A stretch of 64,000 bases of DNA from Eonycteris spelaea (lineage: Eukaryota > Chordata > Mammalia > Chiroptera > Pteropodidae). The translations under genes and the position numbers were made by a program. Below, piece by piece: positions 56,515 to 64,000 of the stretch (positions are counted from its first letter, which is position 1; each line of letters begins with the position of its first letter). The stretch covers positions 4,743,001 to 4,807,000 of the forward strand of contig PUFA01000062.1 in the NCBI GenBank assembly GCA_003508835.1. The letters run 5' to 3'. Below the pieces are notes generated by a model. That model saw only the letters and a list, made by a program, of their open reading frames with translations. It did not search any database and was not told where the DNA came from.

Positions 56515-56690
56515 TGCCTCTCAAAGTACGGACCCTGAACTGGAAGCATCAGCATGCCCTAGGAGGTGATTAGAAATCAGAATCACAGACCTATTCCGGA
56601 CGGACTGAACTTGGATATGCATTTTAACAAGAAGCCCAGGTGATGATCCTCACGCATGTTAAACTTTGATAAACATTGTTCTGCTAGTCT
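56515..56690 (+). repeat. MER5A (hAT-Charlie)
   Basis: tcaaagtacggaccctgaac, gaagcatcagcatgccctagg, gcccaggtgatgatcctcac-gcatgttaaactttgataa. Confidence 0.8.
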
Positions 56691-56885
56691 GTGTTGTCCA
56701 GTATGGTAGTCACTGGCCACAGGGGGCCATTTAAATTTAAATTAGTTAAAATTAAATAACACTAAAAATTCAGTTTCACCTTTGACACATTTCAAAAGCT
56801 CCACAGCTCCCTGTGCTGGCGCTACCGTATTAGACGGCACAGGAAAAGAACATTTTCATCACTGCAGAAAGTTCTGCTAGATGGT
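56690..56885 (+). repeat. hAT-Charlie MITE, second copy (MER3/MER5 group)
   Basis: ttgtccagtatggtagtcac-tggccac, taaatttaaattagttaaaa-ttaaa, and a right end cactgcagaaagttctgcta. Adjacent to MER5A. Confidence 0.7.
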
Positions 56886-57954
56886 TTTCTGGTTTCTTTA
56901 GGGCATTCTGCTTGTTTTTTCTACTTTTCATGAAAAGGTTTGTTTTAGTCTCTCTTTGCTGCCACTTTAGAAACCGCAGATTGAGTGGTTAAGTGTTTAA
57001 CACGCGAAAGACTTCATTACAACTTTTCTAACAAAGTCTCAAGGTTTTCATTATCTCCGCCCTGGCCCTGAGCCCGACAAGGGTCTTCACATGGTCTAGG
57101 ACTCCTGCTGGGTGCAGAACATCCGAACAGCTGCCTGTCGATGGAACATGTTTTCAGAGTTTGCACTGGTGTCTGTAACTACAGTTGTATTGGCGCTTAA
57201 TGCCAAAGGCCAAGTGACATCATGGTGCAGTCGGTGTGGGGACAGAACTGGGGTGGCAGAAGGAAAGGGCGCTGAAGAGCCGTTCGCAGGCATCTGGAAC
57301 TCACTGTGCCAGAGGAGTTAGTACCAGAGTCACACCACGGTAGCTGTTTTATATTGATCCAGCCTTTTTTAATACATCACCTTGCGGTAGTTTATTAACA
57401 AAAAACTTGCCAGTAATTATGCAATGAAGAATTCTTTTATAAATTGCATTTTTAAAGTTTTCATTTATGTGAGGGTACATTATTAAATTTAAATAATAAA
57501 TAGTTAAAAATGTTTTCACTGCTATAAAAAATAAAATGACATGGACTCAAATAATGTTTCATTATGCTCAAAATCGAAACAATCTCATTCATAAGTAAAA
57601 CATTCAAATGCATATTTCTGGTGGTAAGCATAACTTAGGTAATTAGTTTCCAAAAAGCATCACCTGTCACATTAACTTCAGACTGTTTATTTGAATTTTA
57701 TTTCTAAAAATATAATTCACTACTAAGATGAGAAAAAACCTATTGCTTAAAACAGATGCAACTCTCAATAAATAAATATATGTAGTAGAGTTCTCCAAGT
57801 TTGATAAAGGATATTACAATAGTGTCTATTACTTCTGTAAAGTTACATATAACTGAAAAAAATGGGCCATTTGAAAATTAATTCTCTACCAATATACGTC
57901 TTTTACAACATTTAATGATATAGATGATTCCCCATGTGTAAAGGCTAAATAGAA

Positions 57955-58734
57955 AAATGTAGGGGGTAAAGTTAGAGCCCCTCCTTTTACTTCTCTACAA
58001 TTCCACGACTTTCTCCAGAGGTAATCACTGTTGGTGACAAAGACCCTCTCCTTGACCAAACGTTGGTCAGGCTCCTGTCAGCCTCACTAAGCCCCATCTT
58101 TGGGCATCGTCTCCAAGAGACCAGTTTTAGCAAGGACCTTGTCAAGCTGGGTTAGCCAGAATCCCTCACTGACACAGGGAAGAGGCATGAGAACCGCACG
58201 AATTAACTAAATAGTAAACCCAAGTTGTACTCAGAGCCCACGATGTGCTGCCAGACCTCGGGGAACCGACAGAACGAAGGAAGATTCCTGCGCAGATTAC
58301 GAACAAACCGTTTACCCATCCCTTAAGGCAGCACACCCATAACCGTGAAGGGAAAAGAGGAGAACAAAATCTCTAAGCCGTACCCTACACAATACATACC
58401 CAACCTTTCCCGTTCGTTCCCATGGCCAGACCACAGGGATTTTACAGAACAAAGGCTGACATGTCGTTAATGCTGCATACCCATACAGTGAAGGGAAAAC
58501 AGGAACGTTAAGCTGTAATTCATAGAAACTACTAATCACATACAAAGTGGAGTCTCATTCTCTGGCTCTGAGATGAGAGCATGTCTCTGTGAAGCGTTAT
58601 TCCTTCTCCAATAAACTTAACTTCTGTCTTTAACTCTGGCTTGTGATTGAATTCTTTCCTGCATGAAGTCAAGGACCCTCTCTCTTGGGAATAGAGCTTG
58701 AGTCCCCACTCAGGGAGATTCACCCCATCCTGCA
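57955..58734 (+). repeat. ERV class I-type LTR with internal duplication
   Basis: The R/U5-like end has ctccaataaacttaacttct, then tgaattctttcctgcatgaa and a close at cccatcctgca. Upstream, two similar units (about 58326-58385 and 58470-58525; shared core cacccata-ccgtgaagggaaaa / catacccatacagtgaagggaaaa) indicate a tandem duplication in U3. The same family recurs at 60.94-61.47 kb. Confidence 0.65.
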
Positions 58735-58849
58735 TCACCACCATGGGCACCTGATCAAATTCTTCATCCTCTACCATACTCCAGGTATCATCTGATCACC
58801 CTCATCTGCCTTCAGCAAGGATCCTGTTAGCAAAGAATTCCCCTACCCT

Positions 58850-59030
58850 CTTAGTCATTTTCCATCCACCAAAAACTCCCACTCTTGTTTATCAGATAGA
58901 AATCCCCACTTTTCCTTGTTGTATTCGAGTTGAGCCCAATCTCTCTCACCCACTGCAAAACCGCACTACTGTGGTCCCTGAATAAAGTCTACCCTCCTCT
59001 TCTTCAACAAATGTCATGAATAACGTTTCC
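58850..59030 (+). repeat. LTR-like R/U5 remnant
   Basis: gcaaaaccgcactactgtgg-tccctgaataaagtctaccc has the TATA-less poly(A)/U5 look of a class I LTR. Weak. Confidence 0.35.
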
Positions 59031-59324
59031 TTTAAAAATGGTTTGGTGTGTATCCTTCCAGACTTTCTCTAAATATTACCTCTTTACATATGAGTTAAAT
59101 TCTATGCTAGAATCTGTATAAAGCTAAAGACAGTTGATGTGTCGGGCTCTTCAATGCTGACAATAATAATAATAAATCCTCATCATAAGTACTTATCATT
59201 TAATGTGCAGTTTCTGCTCTACTACAGAGGAATCATTTTAAGAGGCATCCACTTGACAAGAGGAAATGCTGAGAGAAAGCAGAGTGGCCTGAGAAAACTC
59301 TCAGGGCTTTCTCAAGTGTTTGCA

Positions 59325-59460
59325 TGACTAACAATCGCCTGGAGGGCTTCCTTAAAATGCAGACTCATGGACTCCACCCCCCAGAGAGGGGGTGTGAGAA
59401 TGTGCATTTTTAATAAGCCCCAAGGTTATACAAAATTGCAGGTGTGAGGACCACATTAAG
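59325..59460 (+). repeat. MER5A (hAT-Charlie)
   Basis: acaatcgcctggagggcttc-cttaaaatgcagactcatgg, gagaatgtgcatttttaata-agcccc. Confidence 0.75.
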
Positions 59461-59729
59461 GGTAGCTGGGCTCCTGTGAACCCTCCGAAGCTTTCACAAC
59501 ACCTAAATGTCTGCATATGATCATTTTTAATTCCAGATTTTAGTGCTGAGTCAAGGGTTACTGCCTCAAATGATACTCAGTATCAGGTCAAAAAAGATGA
59601 CTAAGGCTTCTTTCATCACGTATCTTTCCTAAATACAGTTCTAATCACTCTGTACCCTTGCATAAAATCCCTTAGCCTTCGACAGCTTATATGAAGTAGA
59701 AAGAATAAAGAGCCTACACTTGAAAAGAA

Positions 59730-60130
59730 GGGGATTCTAAATTCAATTCAGCCACTTAGTAGCTCAGAGATTGAAAATAAGTCATAGGACAGACCACTCT
59801 CTGCTTCCGTTTTCTCGAGAATTAGGTAGCAATAACATCTACGTTGTAAGGTAACATAAAGATTAAACAGAACAAACTGCTTAAACCCAGCGCATGTCTA
59901 CCAAACAACTCACCTCTGTAGCTTTATCACTCACTGTTCCCTGAAGTAGGAACTTGAGCCCCAGGCAAATGAGCTTGGTGTCATTAAAGTGATTTCTTTA
60001 TCCACTTCTGCCTAATAAATCCTGCCATCCCCTAAAGGTCCAACTCAAAAGCCATTTCCTCTTCCTGTGGGTTATGATGGTCTACTGGAAAGAGCACAGG
60101 CTTTGCCTTCAGAATCAAGTTGGACTCCCA
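59730..60130 (+). repeat. Two MIR-like fragments
   Basis: About 59735-59870 (attcaattcagccacttagt-agc) and about 60080-60140 (agagcacaggctttgccttc-agaatcaagttggactccca). Diverged. Confidence 0.5.
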
Positions 60131-60939
60131 GCTATACGAGCTACTGTGATCTCTGATGGGCAGATGGTTCAGGAAGAAACAAGTTGCGAGAAGAAGGGAA
60201 CAGTTTGGTGTGGTGGGGAAGGGCGGGGGGAGGAAGGAACCCGGGCTCCAGTTAGAAGACTACAGAAGAGAAAATATCAATATGGGAGAGATCTGTTTGA
60301 GCTTCAGAGTAAAAGGGCGATGGTCATTCGCAGAAAAATGTGTAACAACCACACACTGGGGCCTATTAACAAGATCAGGTGGCTTCCAGAGCTATGTCAC
60401 GATTTAAATATCTTTATTATTAATAATAAAACAAAGATGCAATTTCCATTCAAGATAAGAGAACCCTGAGCTCCATGTTCAAAAACAACATATGTATTTC
60501 CACGTACCAAAAACAAAAGAGAAAGTGGCATGGTGGCATGAGAGGACCCCCAAGGTCTCCCCTTGAGGTTGCACCAAGTTAGAAAGCTATAATTCAATAT
60601 AGGATTCCCTACTTGCCACAAAAATATGTCTGAGACATTACGCAGAGACATCTGAAGGTGTAACCACACACAGGTTTCACTTCCTTAAGACAGCTTTTTC
60701 TCTGATTCAAGCAGGCTTTGCCTAATTTACTGGCAAGGTCACTGGCCTTTTCTGCTCTTATCCTTCCACGTTTGTATGTCTACTCCCTTAACCATTAAAC
60801 CTTAGGACATACGGTTCTGGCCAGTGTCAGATCTTTTAAGAATAAAGCAGCAGGTCTATGGATCTGGATCATGGAGCAGTAAGTTTTAATGTAGGGTGGA
60901 GGCAAGAGAATAAAAATGTTAATCGAGCTACATTCAGAC

Positions 60940-61474
60940 TGCAATATGCTGATCAGCCCTGCAGCCAGCCAGCAGTTCTGAACAAAGGAAGATTTCTGCC
61001 GGAATTGCTAACAACCCATTTCCCCTGTGGAAGGAGAAACAGGAACAACAGTCTTTAAGTGGAGCCCCATGCAAATAAATTCATTCATTCCCTATGGCTA
61101 AAACCGTGAGGAATCTATGGATTGATTAAAGGCTGGGACCACCAGCAGGCTTTGGATTTTTCCCCTTCCCCTTCCTCACAGTATGTCCATATCAAAGGAA
61201 ATGGGCAAACAAAGTCTTTAAACTGTAAATCGCAGGAGTTAAAGAATGATATGTAAGCTGAATCCTCTGAACACTGGGGGTCCCTCTCACTCTCTGCCTC
61301 TGAGAGGAGCCCACGCTCTGTCTGCGGAGTTACCCCCTTTCTAATAAACTTTACTTTTGACCCTAACTTTGGCGTGTGTGTTGAATTCTTTCTACACTCT
61401 CTGCCAAAGGACCCTCTTCTCTCAGTGCAGGGCTTGGTGTCCGGCTCCTCTTGGGGAAATTATCCTCTCCTGCA
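60940..61474 (+). repeat. ERV class I-type LTR, second copy
   Basis: ctctgcctctgagaggagcc-cacgctctgtctgcggagtt, ctaataaactttacttttga, ttgaattctttctacactct, ending tatcctctcctgca. Same architecture as the 57.96-58.73 kb LTR. Confidence 0.65.
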
Positions 61475-61499
61475 TCAGTGTCATGAGTTTCAGTTAAAC

Positions 61500-62240
61500 T
61501 AAGGATAACGTCTTGGCCTCAGGTGTGGTTCAGCCCCAGACCCATCACAGAGGACCAGCCCCACTGCCCATTCTGCCACAGGATCAGGCGGGAGGACACC
61601 ATAGCTGATTCCAGAACCAGACATGACCATCAGTCACCTCAGCCCCATCCAATCAGCAGCACACATGACCCAACTACTTAGTTTCCATGATTAATAAATT
61701 TTCCCCTCCAGACACTCGGGAAGACAAGCCTTAGAGGTAACTCACCAGTGTCTCTGGGATGTGGCAATTCTCTAAAATAAACCTCTACTTTCTTTGCTGC
61801 AAAACATGTACGTCTCTCACTGGATGACTTAGATGCTCACAGGCAGATGGACCCCTTTGCGCTGGTAACAAAGGTGGGGAAGGATGCAGGAACGGGGAAG
61901 GACAAGGACAGGGACAGCGGCTGCACACAGCCCTGTGCTTGCCCCGGCCCTAGCTGACAGGTTAGCAATGAAGGGCTGGGGTGCAAAAACACATCGAGCT
62001 CCAAAGCCCCCCTCCAGCATCAGAGGAAGAGCAGAACCCAGGACATGGGAACTCGCTCCCTGGCCCTTGCTCTCCCTCACTCACGGAATCTTCCTTACAC
62101 TCCCTCCTTCACTCCAAAGCATAAAAGAAACTGCAAATGCTCACGTTGGGAAGCAGTTTTCTCAGCCTGGTGAGCTCTTGCTTCCAGGTGTGTCCCATGT
62201 TTGGCTCAAATAAACTCTGATAAACTCTTTAGAAATTTTT
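61500..62240 (+). repeat. One or two LTR-type remnants
   Basis: Two poly(A)-type spots lie 430 bases apart, ctaaaataaacctctacttt (about 61773) and ggctcaaataaactctgata (about 62200), each after a C-rich U3-like block. The 109- and 83-residue frames here are non-coding. Confidence 0.5.
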
Positions 62241-62944
62241 TTCTATATGTTCGGACATTCCTATGTCAAGACTAAATAAAGTCTAAAATACATTCTTTAA
62301 CACGTGTTCATTCTTAGAACTATATGAGAGTCATGATTTTTTGCCTGTCTCTAAAAATTATCTTCTAACAGTCCAGAACAGGAGAAGTAACTGAGAGTTT
62401 GTCTCTTTTGGGGTAGGAGAGATCAAAAGCAGCCCAGGGTGAAATCAAGCCAAGCCTTCCAGTGATCTTGCTCTGTGACATCTCCAACCTCACTGCAACA
62501 TCCCAGGACAGGGACCTTAAGGTGTAATTTAAGAACTGATTCTGGGCTTGGGTCACAGAAGCCCAGTTGGAGGTAATGTAAAATTACTAGCTAAAATGGG
62601 TAAGTAGAGAATAGAGGATAAACTGCTACTTATAGTCTGCAATCCAAAATTCTAATATATAAGAAATATAATGCTCAGGAAGAACCAACAGATCTATTTT
62701 TAAAGTTAATTCCACTTGTGGAAGATAAAAATCAGAGAGTCATCCAATCTGAATTTAATATTAACTATATTTAGGGTCTTCGAAGAGAGTTGTAACAGTG
62801 TAAAAGTGCACTTCAATAACATCTTCCTTGTTCACATCCCCCTCTTTATTTCGGCCATGACCACTTTGGAAAATATGTTGTTATGGGTTATTGGTATCAA
62901 TTCCTCAATGAGCCAATCCCAAGGGCAGGGCAGAGAGTGATATC

Positions 62945-63290
62945 TCCAGGGGCCAGCTGCCTAGGAGAAAACAGCTCCCAAGGCTCCCAAGAAGAAAAAT
63001 AAAACAATATTGCTGCTGGAGTACAGATAACAAAGCTGTCCACCAGAAACCATATTTCTTTGTTTTAGATGCTAATGGCCAACATCTGCTTCTGTAATCT
63101 GCTTGCTTGCATAATCAAAGCTCACCAAGACATAGTTTTAGACTTTATAAGCTGTCTCCTCCGGAGGATCGGAGGATCGGGGCTGATTCTCTAGTGGGAG
63201 AATCAGTCACTGGCCAGCTAATAAAGGCTCATAATTAATCTTAATTGGCTCTGTGGGTCTTAGATTTGAATGCACCACTACAGAGTAAAG
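62945..63290 (+). repeat. ERV-type LTR, sense
   Basis: ctttataagctgtctcctcc (TATA-like/R), ccagctaataaaggctcata-attaatct (poly(A)), ggctctgtgggtcttagat (U5). It contains a small duplication, gaggatcg twice at about 63165-63180. Confidence 0.6.
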
Positions 63291-63529
63291 AGAGAATTTG
63301 CTTCCAGGAAATGAACAGGAAATTATCATACTAAAACTAGTAGAAATGAAACAAAAATTACTGTGACCAACTAATTAAGATTCCTAGAATTGAAAACAAA
63401 TCTCCATACACATAAAATCTCCAGTTTAATGAACTAAATAAATCCTAAACTGGATGAGTTCAATAGAAAAAAAAAATAATTTTTTTAGATAAAAATTCAT
63501 CCAGGTATAACACAGAAAAGTATAGAACC

Positions 63530-63725
63530 TTTCAGAATACAAAAAACAACTAATTCTCATACATTGCCGTCAAGAATGTGTAAAATGATACAACCATCAG
63601 GAAAACATTTGGCAGTTTCTTATAGAGTTAAACATACAGCTTCCATGTGACCCAGCAATCCTGCTCATAGTGATTTACCCTAGAGAAATGAAAACACGTC
63701 CCCACAACCTGCATAAATGTTATTT
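63530..63725 (+). repeat. L1 ORF2 3' fragment, sense
   Basis: ttggcagtttcttatagagt-taaacatac and gtgacccagcaatcctgctc, as in the L1M ORF2 end. Confidence 0.75.
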
Positions 63726-63744
63726 CATTTCCTTCCACTACAGT

Positions 63745-63865
63745 CATACTGCCCGGGAGAAGGAAGGGATTTGGTCTGGTTCATCGTTGTATCTACAGAA
63801 CCTGGAATAACACCTGACACATAATACAGGGGCTCAAAAAATAAATGTTAAATAAATGTAAGAAT
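63745..63865 (+). repeat. L2 3' end, sense
   Basis: tcatcgttgtatctacagaa-cctggaataacacctgacac and ctcaaaaaataaatgttaaa. Confidence 0.65.
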
Positions 63866-63895
63866 ATCTTCAAGGTGTTAAAACAACTATCAACC

Positions 63896-64000
63896 TGTTG
63901 CAGGAGGCGATACCCGACGGAGGAAATCGGATGCTCAGACAACTTTGTCAGAGGAAGGAGAATTTATTGCACGGAGCGCGTAAGGCTTTAAACAGCACGA
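63896..64000 (-). repeat. LTR, antisense, cut by window edge
   Basis: On the minus strand it reads ccgtgcaataaattctcctt-cctctg (poly(A) signal and U5), closing with gcctcctgcaaca, a CA end. It is CpG-rich, about seven in 105 bases, which suggests a younger insertion than its neighbours. The rest lies beyond the window. Confidence 0.55.

Larger units (their letters stand above)
56193..64000 (-). other. MCUB: MCUB intron 1 (part)
   Basis: No CpG island or exon 1-like sequence is seen up to the window end, so the MCUB promoter lies beyond 64 kb. The interval is filled with hAT-Charlie, MER5A, MIR, L1 and several LTR remnants. The blocks 56890-57950 and 59460-60930 show only short MIR-like pieces or nothing named. 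Confidence 0.7.

Noticed and set aside
57312..57345. Plus-strand peptide resembling YQSHTTVA, reminiscent of MCUB exon 2
   Set aside because: Wrong strand for MCUB, no splice sites, and the real exon 2 is at 56129-56192 on the minus strand.
56200..64000. MCUB exon 1 within the window
   Set aside because: No CpG island and no minus-strand ATG frame with a mitochondrial targeting-like peptide followed by a phase-0 donor was found.

Overview
The window is nuclear DNA from a placental mammal. It has intron-split genes with GT-AG junctions, CpG-island promoters, AATAAA signals and a dense layer of old mammalian repeats (MIR, L2, L1M, MLT1, hAT-Charlie, Tigger, ERV-type LTRs). Four genes lie in the order known from human 4q25: the last exon of complement factor I (CFI), all of PLA2G12A, all of CASP6, and exons inferred to be 2-8 of MCUB on the opposite strand. 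I see no primate Alu, rodent B1, carnivore Can-SINE, horse ERE or ruminant Bov-tA. One short retroposon is built on a 5S rRNA promoter segment, a type described from Old World fruit bats. A laurasiatherian, possibly a pteropodid bat, is therefore my best but weak guess.

Layout. 1-1190: final intron, last coding exon and 3'UTR of CFI (+). 1.2-8.1 kb: intergenic repeats and one unrecognised decayed reading frame (6.4-7.0 kb). 8.1-22.8 kb: PLA2G12A (+), with a CpG-island promoter, four coding exons encoding 189 residues, and introns holding antisense L2 copies, the 5S-derived retroposon and a Tigger element. 22.8-27.9 kb: intergenic L1, LTR and Tigger sequence. 27.9-39.1 kb: CASP6 (+), with a CpG-island exon 1 and six further coding exons. 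39.1-42.9 kb: LTR-filled gap between the convergent CASP6 and MCUB ends. 42.9-56.2 kb: MCUB (-), seven exons, with a nearly 4 kb L1 in one intron. 56.2-64 kb: MCUB intron 1, packed with LTR remnants.

The genes do not form a functional unit. CFI is a serum protease of the complement system, PLA2G12A a secreted phospholipase A2-type protein, CASP6 an effector cysteine protease of cell death, and MCUB a negative subunit of the mitochondrial calcium uniporter. All splice junctions worked out here keep the reading frame.

Most notable points: (1) CASP6 has GTG where human has its start ATG, so the first usable AUG is in exon 2, as in mouse. (2) CASP6 carries Tyr where human His287, a ligand of the inhibitory zinc exosite, should be. 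(3) A 5S rRNA-derived retroposon has a 13-bp target-site duplication. (4) A cluster of LTRs lies upstream of MCUB exon 2, the last of them CpG-rich and cut by the window edge.
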